Origin: Rhinopomastus cyanomelas
Taxonomy: Eukaryota > Chordata > Aves > Bucerotiformes > Rhinopomastidae
Reading direction: 5' to 3'
Assembly: GCA_013400115.1 (NCBI GenBank)
Contig: VXBP01009424.1
Location: 214,269-278,268 of the forward strand
DNA: 64,000 nt
Below the pieces are notes generated by a model. That model was not told where the DNA came from. It did not search any database and was given only the letters and a program-made list of their open reading frames with translations. Shown here piece after piece: positions 37,230 through 47,994 of the stretch. The first letter of the stretch is position 1. Every line of letters starts with the position of its first letter. Made by a program: the position numbers and the translations under genes.

Positions 37230-37820
37230 CCCGGTGCAGCCCCCCACTTCATGCAGCTACTAGACACCCCTGGTGCAGCCCCTCACTTCATGTGGCTACT
37301 GGGCACCCTTGATGCAGCCCACACCTCCAGACCCCTCCAGCGCAGAGCTGGACCCCACCCAGTGCAGCTCCCCTCATCCCCAATGCAATTCCCAGACCTC
37401 CACTCAGTGTTGTCCCCCCATTTCCACACCCAGTGCACAGACATGGTGAGACTCCCCCCCACAAGCAGCCCCCCCATAGTCCCAGTACAGCCCCTTCCCA
37501 ATCCTGGTGAATTCCCCTTAACCAACCCCAGCAAAGCCNCGTCTACTCAGGGACCACTGGAGGACCCCCAGGATGACCCCCAGTTTGTCTGAGGTCTTGG
37601 GGGGCTCCCTGTGCACCCAAACCATGGCCGGGGCACACAGGAGTGGGGCTGGTTTGCATGGCCAGCCCCTCCAGAGGAGCAGGACTTGCTCTGGGCATCC
37701 CCACGGGGGTCACAGGGGGTCACCGAGGTGGGATTCACCCTCTGACCTGCCCCACCTTGCAGCTGTATGTAGGAACGAGGACCCATTTCCTACCCACCTT
37801 CCCCATAACCTGCTGGCAGC
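37230..37820. other. Upstream flank: short local repeats, otherwise unique
   Basis: Just after the gap, 'ggtgcagcccctcacttcat' occurs in two or three diverged copies (37232-37325). The rest is C-rich unique DNA with a single N at 37539. No gene is recognised. Confidence 0.5.
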
Positions 37821-37824
37821 TCCC

Positions 37825-37910
37825 CGTGGAGCCAGCTCGGATGTTGTTTGTTTTGTGCGGAGCCCCGGCCAAACCCATCAACAAACAAACAGATAAATTA
37901 GGAGGAGCAG
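37825..37910. promoter_or_regulatory. Candidate element with forkhead-like motifs
   Basis: gatgttgtttgttttgtgcg and catcaacaaacaaacagata give TGTTTGTT and AACAAACA, forkhead-type motifs in opposite orientations about 35 bases apart. They lie about 1 kb upstream of the presumed promoter. Weak evidence. Confidence 0.25.
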
Positions 37911-38435
37911 AAGCCAAACCCCACAGGCAGCCCCACAACCCTCAGCACCGGGCTCTCCCGCGCGGGTGGTGCTGCCTGTGGCTCCCTGCATCCTCACCCC
38001 CGTGGTCCCCAGACCTATCTCGGTGGCACCTTGGGTTGCCCCAGAGCCTGTAGGATGGGAGCGTGGGGATGTCCCACCAAACCCCAGCACCCACAGAGCA
38101 CCCCAGCCCCAAACAACCCGGGTGAGGGGTGCTCGTGGGGTTGTGGGACCAGTTCACAACCAGTCCCCTCTGTCACACCACAGCAGCCCCCGCATCGCTG
38201 TGCTGCTGTGTCTGCAAAAGTGGGGGGGCAAAAGTTCAGAGCTCAGTGAATTTGGGGTGCTGGCTGCCCTGGACACCTAAACACCATCTCCAAATATGGG
38301 GACATACGGGGTGGGCTGGTGGCCTTGGGCTGAACACTCAGGCAAGAGGATGAGGAGCAATGGGTTAATGGGAGGGAGGTTGACACTGTTGTCATCTGCG
38401 TCTCTCATCAGAGGCCACTTCTCCGCCAGCCCCCT
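37911..38435. other. Unique intergenic DNA
   Basis: GC-rich, no repeat family and no coding exon recognised. Confidence 0.5.
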
Positions 38436-38439
38436 AGGC

Positions 38440-38475
38440 TCATCCCATCCCACCCCATCCCATCCCATCCCATGC
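38440..38475. repeat. (CATCC)n simple repeat
   Basis: Run of catcccatcccaccccatcc type units. Confidence 0.95.
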
Positions 38476-38479
38476 CAGG

Positions 38480-39535
38480 CCTGGTGTTATCCCGCTGCTT
38501 CCTGTTGTAAATTATTTCCAGAGCAAGTGTGAAACAATTAAACAAACCCAAGGGCAGAGTCTGCTCCTCACATCAAAGGCACCAGCCCCGCAGCGGTACC
38601 TCGCTCCCACCATCTCCCCTCCTTCCCTGCTCCTCCTGGGGTCCAAATGATGCCCTGGTTTGGGCTGGGGGTGGGGTCAGGACATGGCACCACTTGGGGT
38701 TTGGGGCCTCTGGGACCTCAAGCTCCCTCTGCAACCTTAAAGCAGCCCTGGGAGGTGCTGCTCCCCTCACCTTGTTGATCAGGAGTAGGGCTGGGCTGTT
38801 AGTGGGTTCCAAGAGCAGATGACAGGGGAAGGCTGCAGGACCTCAGCAGAGAAGTGGGTGCTCCCCACACCTTCTCTGGGAGTAGGATGGCAGCACCTGG
38901 ACGTTGGGATTGATTGAGCCTTTATGACCCTACAACCAGCCTCGCCCCAGCTGCATCTGAAGCAGCTGTGAGGGCAACCTGAGGTTTCCACCACTCAAGG
39001 TTCCCTGGAGATGGAGGTTTCTGCTCTCTCTCCCCATCTCCCCCCTTTCCCCAGCGTTCAGGGAGCATCTCTGCCTGGAAACAGCGGCCAGACCTTTGCC
39101 CGGGCTTGTTCTCCACGTGCAGAAAGCTCCGCGAGCTCGGCTTAGCTGCACTCAGGGTCCTGCTCCCCACAACTGGAGAGAGACTCTCCCACTATCCCCA
39201 TCAGACTGTGATTGCCACCCCTAGGTCCATGGGGCTGGTGGGGTGGCCGGTGGGACCTGGAGGTGGCTCTGCCCTGGATAACCAGGTGTCTCTGGCACCA
39301 GCTGCTCTCGGGGTGCTGGAACCCCACAAGCCTGGGGCGAGAAGGGCACGTGGGAAGTGCTCTGTGAGCCTTGACCCTGTAGAGTGGGGAGGGTCTGCCT
39401 GCAGGCGCCGGGAGCAGGGCTGTGGACAAACCCAAACACCCCTCCGTGTGCACAGCCGGGCGCCCTCACACCCCCAGCAGCAGCAAAGGTCAACCACATC
39501 CATTTATCGGCATCAGCTTGGGGCTGCCGTGACCC
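38480..39535. other. Unique intergenic DNA with one RBPJ-type site
   Basis: It starts with a short AT-rich patch (gttgtaaattatttccagag, gaaacaattaaacaaaccca at 38505-38560). It contains CGTGGGAA at 39349-39356, overlapping a CACGTG E-box. No gene is recognised. Confidence 0.4.

Positions 39536-39537
<2 letters not shown>

Positions 39538-39579
<42 letters not shown>
39538..39579. repeat. (CTG)14 microsatellite
   Basis: Fourteen uninterrupted CTG triplets on the plus strand. It is not part of any recognisable exon. Confidence 0.97.
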
Positions 39580-39580
<1 letters not shown>

Positions 39581-39761
39581 GGGGTGGCTCTGCCCCAGGG
39601 GGAGGCTTTGCCTTGTGGGGATTGGGGTGGGGGGTAAAAGACTCCTTGGTGATTCCTCAGGAGGGGATGAGCATCTCCAGCTGTAATCCGGTGCCATCCG
39701 TCCCTTGGTACTGGGTGGGATCGGGTGTAGGAGTCTCTCTGGGACCCTCCTCAAGTGTTTT

Positions 39762-40232
39762 CACAGCATCACAGAGAATTAGGGATGGGAAGGGACCTCG
39801 AAAGGTCACCCAGTCCAATCCTCCTGCCACAGTAGGATCCCCTAGATCACAGAATCCCAGGACATTAGGGATGGGAAGGGACCTCGAAAGGTTGTCCAGC
39901 ACAATCCTCCTGCCACAGTAGGATCCCCTAGATCACAGACTTCCAGAAGATTAGGGAAGGGACCTCTAAAGAACATCCAGTCCAATCCCCCAACATAACA
40001 GGATCCCCTACATCACAGACTTCCAGAAGATCAGGGATGGGAAGGGACCTTGAAAGATCAGCCAGGCCAATCCCCCCAACACAGCAGGATCCCCTAGATC
40101 CTGTTGCACAGGAACATCCAGGTGGGTTTTAAACATCTCCAGAGAAGGAGACTCCACAACCCTCCTGGGCAGCCCCTTCCAGGGCTCTGCCCATACAGAA
40201 GATCCTTCCCATATTGATGTGGAACCTGCTGT
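39762..40232 (-). mobile_element. CR1 with four tandem tails
   Basis: Antisense. Four tail units (tagggatgggaagggacctc, cagtccaatcctcctgccac, gtaggatcccctagatcaca) at about 39775, 39865, 39950 and 40030. The body follows (ggaacatccaggtgggtttt, gagaaggagactccacaacc). Confidence 0.92.
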
Positions 40233-40329
40233 GTTTTCCTCCCAAAAACACCTTCCCTAAGAACCCGCTGACCCCAAAGGTCTTCTCCAATGATTCTAGG
40301 ATCCTATGACGTGGAAGCTACAGGGAAGG

Positions 40330-40960
40330 GAAAAGCCAGCCCTCGGCATCAATCTCCTCCCAAGAAGAGGTGACGGTGACACCAGCCCCAGGCGACTTTT
40401 TCATGTCTCTCTTGATTTTTAAGTGGCCTTGAGGGGTTAAAAGTAGCGGGATCGGAGGTTTTCTGCGAAGCAGCAGCCCTAAAAGGCTTTTAATAGGAGC
40501 CTTGGCAACCAGCCCACGCTGTTAATGCTTTAAAAACACCCAGACACCCCCCCTCCACGTTCCCAAGTTCCTCAATAAATCCCAACAAACCCAGCGAAAA
40601 CTCTGGGAATATTTTAATATTTAGGGGCCGTTCTCTTTCCGTTCCTGCGAGCTAAGAAAACCCGAAGCCCTTCAGCCGAGCTCCGTCCAAATATCAACAG
40701 GTAACTCACATCTGTGAATTATTTTCGTGTCTCCAGGGGCTGGAAAGAAGCAAAACACCCCTTCAATAAAGGGAAAGAAAAACCCAAAGTGAGAGCAACG
40801 TTCTTAGGATTTTTTTTTCCTCTCTCTCTCTCTCTCTTTTTTTTCCCCTCCTGCCTTGACAGCTCAGGCAAAAAAAATTTGCCAAAACCCAGAGTTGGAG
40901 CTCTGGGCTGGCGTGGGAAAGTTGGGTTAGTGAGAAATGTGCCCCGGGCTATTTAAATAA
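40330..40960. promoter_or_regulatory. Candidate upstream NOTCH1 element with canonical RBPJ site
   Basis: About 600 bases of unique AT-rich DNA between CR1 blocks, 3-4 kb upstream of the presumed promoter. It includes tttttcatgtctctcttgat, ggcttttaataggagccttg, gggaatattttaatatttag and gaattattttcgtgtctcca. CGTGGGAA at 40912-40919 is the high-affinity RBPJ consensus, followed by GTGAGAA at about 40930. A TC/T-rich simple stretch lies at 40810-40850. Confidence 0.38.
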
Positions 40961-41052
40961 AAACAGGCTTCTGCTTTTTTTTTGTTGGGTTGCTGTTGGG
41001 GTCTGGGGCTTTTTCGTGTGTGTTGTGGGGTTGAGGTGGGGTGGGGTTTTGA

Positions 41053-41541
41053 GTCACAGAAGCCCAGAGCGGTAGGGATGGGACCTGGATAGATCAGCCG
41101 GTCCAATCCCCCCGACACAGCAGGACCCCCTAGATCCAGTCATTAGGGACTGGAAGGGACCTTGAAAGATCATCCAGTCCAATCCCCCTGCCACAGCAGG
41201 ATCCCCTAGATCCAGTCATTAGGGACTGGAAGGGACCTCAAAAGATCAGCCAGTCCAGTCTCTTCCAACACAGTAGGACCCCCTAGATCACAGAATTTTA
41301 GAGCATTAGGGATGGGAAGGGACCTCAAAAGATCAGCCAGTTCAGTCCCCCTGCCAGAACAGGATCCCATAGATCACAGAATCCCAGACCATTAGGGATG
41401 GGAAGGGATCAGCCAGTCCAATCCCCCCGACAGAGGAGGATCTCCTAGATCACAGAATCCCAGAACATTAAGGGATTGGAAAGGACCTCAAAAGATCAGC
41501 CAGGCCAATCCCCCTGTGAGCCAGAGCAGGATCCCCTAGAC
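41053..41541 (-). mobile_element. CR1 tail array, six tandem units
   Basis: Antisense. Six units of 65-90 bases, each made of an attaggga(c/t)tggaagggacc head, gatcagccagtccaatcccc and gcaggatcccctagatc. Starts lie near 41060, 41145, 41220, 41290, 41385 and 41460. There is no CR1 body beyond the last unit. Confidence 0.92.
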
Positions 41542-41585
41542 CTATGATGCTCCCAGTGTTGCCTCTGGAGCTTTGTGCAGTCTGA

Positions 41586-41815
41586 ATCACAGAATCCCAG
41601 AGCATTAGGGATTGGAAGGGACCTCACGCCTCCCAGTGAGGGTGGCAGAGCCCTGGAAGGGGCTGCCCAGGGGAGTTGTGGAGTCTCCTTCTCTGCAGAT
41701 GTTTCAGACCCTCCTGGCCATGTTCTTGTGCAACTGGATCTAGGGGATCCTGGCAGGGGGACTGGACTGGCTGATCTTTCGAGGTCCCTTCCCATCCCTG
41801 ATGCTCTGTGAGATA
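41586..41815 (+). mobile_element. CR1 foldback: antisense tail fused to sense 3' end
   Basis: An antisense tail (cacagaatcccagagcatta, 41586-41626) is joined directly to a sense 3' UTR plus tail (gtgagggtggcagagccctg, gatctttcgaggtcccttcc, ctctgtgaga). Confidence 0.82.
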
Positions 41816-41983
41816 CAAATGCAGCTGGAGTCTGCCCTGTAAAACTATCCCAGCCAAAGCTGCCTGGTAATGGGATTAAGCTGCGATTCCCCGGGGCGCT
41901 GGAGAAACGAGGCTGCAGGAGTGGTCTCAGTCCTGGGGTTTTCTTCTTCTTAAGCAGCTCAGTGGAGGACTGGGAGTGAACAG

Positions 41984-42176
41984 CCACAGTGATCGGGCCA
42001 TCCCATAACCACAGTGATCTGCTGCCCCGTAACCACAGTGATTCACCATCCTGCGAGCGCAGCGACCTGCCATCCCATCAGCTACCTCCCACAGCTGATG
42101 GTGCCATCCCATCAGCCACACTGATCGTGCCATCCCATAACCACAGCCATGCTGTCATCCCGTGACCACACTGATC
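41984..42176. repeat. Degenerate minisatellite, left half
   Basis: About eight diverged units 'aaccacagtgatctg' + ccatcccat, period about 24-28. Related to the array right of the CR1 insert at 42177-42298. Confidence 0.85.
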
Positions 42177-42298
42177 AGAGAATCATCGGCTTTGGAAGGG
42201 ACCTCCAGACGGCCTCCAGTCCAACCGCCCTGCAACAAGCAGGGCCAGCAACTCACCAGATCAGGTTGCCCAGAGGCCCTGTCAGTCTGGTTTTGAAT
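42177..42298 (-). mobile_element. CR1 fragment inside a minisatellite
   Basis: Antisense tail and 3' end: agagaatcatcggctttgga, then cctccagtccaaccgccctg and atcaggttgcccagaggccc. It is bracketed on both sides by 'aaccaca(c/g)tgatc' units. Confidence 0.85.
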
Positions 42299-42592
42299 GC
42301 CACCCCACAAACCACACTGACCCCACCATCCCATAAACCACATTGATCCCACCATCCTAGAAACCACACTGACCCCACCATCCCACAAACCACATTGATC
42401 CCACCATCCCACAAACCACACTGACCCCACCATCCCACAAACCACAGTGACCCCACCATCCCATAAACCACAGTGACCCCACCATCCCCCAAACCACACT
42501 GACCCCACCCTCCCACAAACCACAGTGACCTCACCATCCCCCAAACCACAGTGACCCCACCATCCCCCAAACCACAGTGACCCCACCATCCC
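42299..42592. repeat. 26-bp minisatellite, eleven units
   Basis: Units 'acaaaccacactgaccccac' + catccc, period 26, highly regular. Confidence 0.95.
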
Positions 42593-43250
42593 TCCAGCAC
42601 CAGCACCTCCAGCAGCCCCTCCAGGGCGTACGGGGCTGGGATGGGGCAGAGGTGCCCCGGCACTGCCTGGCACCCTTTGGGTTTTCCTCCTCGTGGGCTG
42701 CCGAAGCCACATCTCGTGGCGGGGCTGCTCCCGGCCATCGTTTGGAGCAGCCGGTTGGGCAACCCTCGCCCACGGGATCACGCGCCGGGCGGGGAGATGT
42801 CCCGGAGGAGCAGATTTCCCGGCGCTGCTCGTGCCTGGGTGAGAGGTGCTGCTGCTCGGCCATAAAACCCCGTGAAGGATGCCTCTCTCCAAGCCCTTCC
42901 AGGGCTCTGCAGCAGGGCAGGTGCTGGTCCCTCTCTCTCCCCCTCCCTGTCCCCTTTGCACTGCCCTGATCCAACCCCATAAAACAAGGAAACATTTGCT
43001 GTTTTGTCAACAGAAGCCTCTGGGTTTATGGGGCTGCGGGTGGCGATGCGCCTGTCCCCAAGCCCTACCCGTCCCTGCACTGCTGCTGCTTGTGTGGGTG
43101 CCAGGAGCACGGGTGAGCCAACCTGCTGGGTGCTGCAGGTCACCCGAGCGCCTCGCAGGGCATCCCTGAGCCCTCCACCCTTGGTCTGGCTCTTCCCTGC
43201 ACAGGTCACCCAGAGTCTGTGTGTCCCTGTGTGGGGTGATTCCCCGGGGA
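42593..43250. other. Unique intergenic DNA
   Basis: GC-rich. A plus-strand frame near 43065-43125 reads PVPALLLLVWVPGARVS, leader-like by chance. No flanking exon supports a gene. Confidence 0.4.
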
Positions 43251-43251
43251 G

Positions 43252-43483
43252 CATCACAGAATCACAGAGCATTAGGGACTGGAAGGGACCTTCGAAGACC
43301 ATCCAGTCCAATCCCCCATCTCAGCAGGATCCCCTAGATCCAGTCATTAGGGACTGGAAGGGACCTCCAAAGATCATCCAGTCCAATCCCCCATCTCAGC
43401 AGGATCCCCTAGATCCAGTCATTAGGGACTGGAAGGGACCTTGGAGGATCATCCAGTCCCATCCCCCTGCCACAGCAGGGATC
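43252..43483 (-). mobile_element. CR1 tail array, three tandem units
   Basis: Antisense, three units of about 88 bases starting attagggactggaagggacc at about 43271, 43347 and 43424. The second and third are nearly identical. There is no body. Confidence 0.92.
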
Positions 43484-43589
43484 AAGGGCATCCAGCTTGG
43501 CTCTGCCCAGGAGATGGGTGGGCAAGGTTGATGGCATCCTGGGGTAGATTAGAAGTGGGTGGTTAGGAAATGGAGAGAGGTTCTCCTCC

Positions 43590-44125
43590 CCCTCTCCTCT
43601 GCTGAGACTGCAGCTGGAATCTTGTGTCCAGCTCTGGGCCCCTCAGTTCCAGAAGGACACAGAACTGCTGGAGAGAGTCCAGTGCAGAGCCACAGAGATG
43701 ATGAAGGGAGGGGAGTATCTCCCTGATGAGAAAAGGCTGAGGGAGCTGGGGCTCTGGAGCTGGGAAGGAGGAAGCTGAGGGGTGACCCCATGAGTGTTGA
43801 TCAATATGTGAAGGGTGGGTGTCAGGAGGATGGAGCCAGGCTCTGCTCAGGGGCACCCAGTGACAGGACAAGGGGCAGTGGGTGGGAGCTGAAACAGAGA
43901 AGACTCCACATCAATGTGAGAAGGACCTTCTTCATGGTGAGGGTGCCAGAGCCCTGGAAGGGGCTGCCCAGGGGGGTTGTGGAGTCTCCTTCTCTGGAGA
44001 TGTTTAAAACCCTCCTGGCCATGTTCCTGTGTGACTGGATGTGGGGGCTCCTGCTATGTCAGGGGGCTTGGACTGGATGATCTTTTGAGGTCCCTTCCAA
44101 CCCCTGATGCTCTGTGAGTCTGTGC
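43590..44125 (+). mobile_element. CR1 3' half, single tail
   Basis: Sense, from the end of ORF2 (gctctgggcccctcagttcc) through ggtgaccccatgagtgttga and ggagtctccttctctggaga to cctgatgctctgtgagtctg. Closely similar to 55826-56338. Confidence 0.9.
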
Positions 44126-44216
44126 AAAGAGACTGTTCCCCATCTCAGCCCAGAAACCCCTCACTGGGGAGTTAGAGGTGGGGGTCAAAACAGCACCTCT
44201 GCTGCCATATCAGCAG

Positions 44217-44310
44217 TGTTGGGGGATCTGGTTTCGGGGTGACCTTGCAGAGTGGGGTTGCTGGTTGGACTCGTTGATCCCCAGGGTCTTTTCCAGCCAG
44301 AACCATTCTC
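44217..44310 (+). mobile_element. CR1 tail fragment
   Basis: Sense: gggggatctggtttcggggt, gctggttggactcgttgatc, ggtcttttccagccagaacc. Same type as 25040-25160. Confidence 0.78.
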
Positions 44311-45870
44311 TATTTGCGTGAGCTAATTGGAAACCAGAGCTCGCAGCAGCGGGAACCCGTGAGCTGCCCCACACACAAGCCCGGGCACGCACCTGATACC
44401 GGGGTTTCTGGCCGGCCCCGTGGGTGCCAAGCTCCTCCGAGCCGCCCTGGCATCACTGCGGTTTCACCCAGCTCCACGCCGCTGGGACCTGCCTCTTGCC
44501 AGGGCCAAAACGCTGCAGCCTGCCCGTTGTGGACGGGGTGGGGTGGGGGGTTGTGTGGGGTTATCTTAGGATATGACCTGGGCACGTCCCTTCTTGCTGG
44601 GAGGTGGCTCAGCTGTGGGGTCCTGCGGTGCCACCGGTGCCAGCAGGTAGTTTCGGGGGTGGTTTGGTGCCAGCTCTGTTCTCACAGCCACGGGATTCAG
44701 GAGCTCGGGGGCTCCTGGAGCGGGGTGAAAGCAGCTGGAATTCTTTTGGCATTAGAGAACGGGGGGGAAAGGAGTGTTTTCCACACCCCAGCCCTTGCTN
44801 TTTATGTCAGGGAGCAGCTGCACAGCAGCTCTTTTCCCTCCTCCCCCCACCAGTCCCAAAGAGTGGAGAAGGGCTTTGGGTCTCTGCAGCAGTGCTGGAT
44901 GCTCTGGGCTAGAGGGACAGGGATGGGGGACCCTCTGTGGGGATGGGTGAGGTGGGGGATAATGTAGACCCCCAGCATGGCTGGGTGCTGCTGTTGGAGC
45001 TTCCCAGCCAGCTCTGACCTTGGTGCCTCCCAGCAAAAAACACCTCCTGGAGAGGGGCCAAGCACAATAGCTGGTTCCTTCTACTCCCTTCCTTCCCAGG
45101 CAGCCCCATTATCACAGGGCTCAGCCGCCGGTCGAAGCCAGCCCCACGGAGATGGGAACCAGGATAAATCAGCTCCACGCCGCCACTTCCGCTCGGATCC
45201 GGGAGGCTGAGGGGACCCACCGCCCACCCGGAGCCCCCTGCTTAGTCTTGGGGTGACTCCGTGCCTGGATGAGCCCAGGGGAGAACCCCTAGGTGCATCC
45301 ATCATGCTGTGCTGGGGTGGTGCTGAAGAGGTGGCTGCTCTCAGGGGTTCTGTGGTGCTAGAGGGTTTGGGGAACCCCAAGAGCCCGTTCCCTGGCCTCT
45401 ACCCACTGGCAGCTGCAGGGCAGCTGGAAGACCGTGGATGTTGCTCTAGGATGGGGCCAGCGAAGCAAAACCCCACTGGTGCCACAACCCTTTGTCCTTC
45501 TGCAGGGAGGGGTCACTCCTGCTGGTGCCTCTTGAGATGGGATGGAGGGGGTTTGTCACTCTGACCACCCCCAGTTACCCCAACATTGGGATGATCCCAC
45601 TGTTCCCATGGCACTGGTGGCACGGGCCGGGCCATGCGCCGAACCACCGCCCCGGCAGCAGCTCCTGTCCTCTCGGCACGGGCTGGCGCAGGTGATGGGC
45701 TGGGAACTGGCCGGCGAGGAGATGCCAGCAAGGTGCTAGCCCTCCCCTGCCACCCTGAGCCTCTGACTTCAAAGCCCAGAGACCTTTCAAATGCAGCGAG
45801 ACCTGCAGCTGGGGAGGAAGCATGGGGTGTGAGCAGGGGGTCCTGTGCACCCTCAGACCCACTGTGAGGG
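44311..45870. other. Unique intergenic DNA
   Basis: GC-rich with one N at 44800. No coding exon, repeat family or regulatory cluster stands out. Confidence 0.5.
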
Positions 45871-45873
45871 GGG

Positions 45874-45925
45874 AGCATTAAGGTTGGAAGAAGCCTACAA
45901 GACCGCCCAGTCCAACCATCAAACT
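45874..45925 (-). mobile_element. CR1 tail remnant
   Basis: Antisense: gcattaaggttggaagaagc, then cgcccagtccaaccatcaa. Confidence 0.6.
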
Positions 45926-46424
45926 GGCCCCTCCTGCCGCAGCACGCAGTGGGTGAGGTTGTGCTGCCTGCAGGGCGACCCCAGTGCCACTAGCAGTGCC
46001 TGTGCCCTGGGCACGGCTGGGCAGGGCAGGACTCTGGACTTTGGAGCACAGAGCCCGGCTGTGGCTGGAGCTTCCTCTTGCCCCAGCACCTCGCTGAGCC
46101 CCTGCACCCACGGGCACCGCCGGGCACCGGGGAGCTCTGAGCTGCCGCCGCGGTCCCATCTGCACCGGGTGCCCCCGCGATGCTGCCGCGGACATCCAGC
46201 AGCAAAGTCACATCAAAGCTTCGGGTCCTGCTGGCAGCGGGTAAACAGGAAGGGACGAAAGACAAACAGGGCTCCTCGCACCGGCCGGCGGGGGAAAACA
46301 ACCCTGAGAGGGAGAGTTTGCGGCCCCTCCAGCTGCAGCCCCCGCAGAGATGAACCAAACGAGCCAAATGGGCCAAATGGGCTGGGGACCACCTGCTCCA
46401 AATGCTGCTGGCTGGGGGCTTATA

Positions 46425-46570
46425 GGGGGCTGAGACCCTGTAACCCCTAGATGGGGGTTATCAAACCCCTGTATAGGGCTTACAGGGTCTCAGCCTGCAG
46501 CCTGTAACCTCGGGGGTTATATAGGGGTTATGTAACGCCTAGATAACCCTATATAACCCCCTGTGTAGGT
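46425..46570. repeat. Perfect 15-bp inverted repeat in a GGGGTTAT-rich patch
   Basis: gggggttatataggg (46512-46526) and ccctatataaccccc (46547-46561) are exact reverse complements with a 20-base loop. Related half-copies (acccctagatgggggttatc, acccctgtatagggcttac) precede them. Confidence 0.85.
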
Positions 46571-47985
46571 CTGGGGTGCCCCTGCGGGTCCTGGGGTATC
46601 GTGCACTGGGACACCATGCCCAGAGGGTTTGGGAGAACTGGTGGAGATGGGATGGCAGCTGCGTTCAGGTCTGTTGGGGCTGCACAGGCTGCTCCCTTGC
46701 CCGCTGCCTTGCGGCGAGGCCGGTTCCCAGCGCTGCCCGGCGGGGCTAGTAATAGGATTAGGGGCCTCCTTGCCCGGTTGTCCCATCCTAATCCCGCCGG
46801 GAGGGAAAAAGTCAGGCTGGGACAAAAGGCATTAGCCGTCCGCGCCCGGCCGTGGCCCGCTGACCTCTGTGGGGACGGGGCACTGGCCGCAGAGCCCTCG
46901 CCGTGGCCACGCGGGTGGTCGCTGCCCGCCGGGCTGGTGGCACGTGCTGCCGCGTCGGGGTCCCGAGAGCGTGGGGTGCCAGGCACGGGAGCGTGGGGCT
47001 GGCACGGCTCGGCCGGGCGTCAGTGCCACAGGCTGATTCACCACCTCGGAGCAGCTGCTGTCCGGCAGAGTTCCTGTTTTCCAGTTCAGTCCCCAGCTCT
47101 GCCCCTGGAAAAACTGGGTGGGAGAGAGGAGCAGGTGCCTGGCTCTGTGTGGGGCGGCTGCGGGGCTCAGCCCCGGCTGGCGCTTGGAAGCACAAACTCC
47201 ACAGCCGGACCAGTCCGTACGAACAAACTGGTGACAACAACCCCCAAAGCCCCGCTGCCCTTCCTCCAAACCCCCCCCAAACTCAAGGGGGTGGGTGCGG
47301 GAAGGAGCCAAACCTGAGACTGAGCTGACCCCGGAAGGCGGGGAAACCAGAACGAGCCTTTCCCTGGAGTGGGATTAACCCCCACGGACCTGCTGCCCCC
47401 CACCCATTTCCCAGCAGAAGCTCGTGTGCACCCCGAGTCCCGTTTCCCCTGGGCAGTGCAGCCCGACCTGCCCCTGCACCCATGGGAGCCGACTCAAAGG
47501 GTCGGACCCGAGCTGCCCTGTAGGGTCTCACGCAGCCGTGCGGGTGCCTGAGGAAGGGGATCCCCATCCCGCAGCGCTCCCAGGCTCAGCCCGCAGCCAC
47601 CCCCGGTGCCTCTAGGGAGGGCGAAGGGCTCAGCCGGACCGCTCCCACCCCCGAACCAGCAGCCGCGCCAGGGCGACACCACCGGGACATCAGCAAAACG
47701 CCCTCGGGAGAGACCCCAGCGGCTTTCGGGGTTCGCCGAGCGGGGCTCTTTTCAAACCGGAGCCGAAGGGAGGAGGTTTGCCGCCGGCAACGTGCAACTG
47801 ACTGTAACTAACAGCCTCAACGGGCGACGGATCAGCTCCTCGGCCGAGCCGGGCTCATCCCCGCAGGTGACGGAGCAGGGTGTTGGGTTACAGGCTCCCC
47901 ATCACGGCCGGAGCCCCCCGATGCCTTGTGACAGGTTCACGAGCTGGGAAATGCGATGCTCTGCAAGGTTCAGCAGATACCAGGA
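46571..47985. other. Unique GC-rich intergenic DNA
   Basis: CpG-containing, no gene recognised. Several plus and minus frames are open only because of GC content. Confidence 0.5.
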
Positions 47986-47994
47986 CTACTCCTC

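Noticed and set aside
36238..37592. Long open frames spanning the N gap
   Set aside because: Open only because N codons are not stops. The readable parts show no domain.
39384..39686. Poly-alanine/poly-leucine frames over the CTG run
   Set aside because: Simple (CTG)14 microsatellite in intergenic DNA. Neighbouring residues look random.
43004..43170. Leader-like PVPALLLLVWVPGARVS frame
   Set aside because: No consistent start codon in that frame and no following exon.
46601..47317. Plus-strand 238-codon frame in GC-rich DNA
   Set aside because: No domain, no splice context, and opposite-strand frames are equally open.
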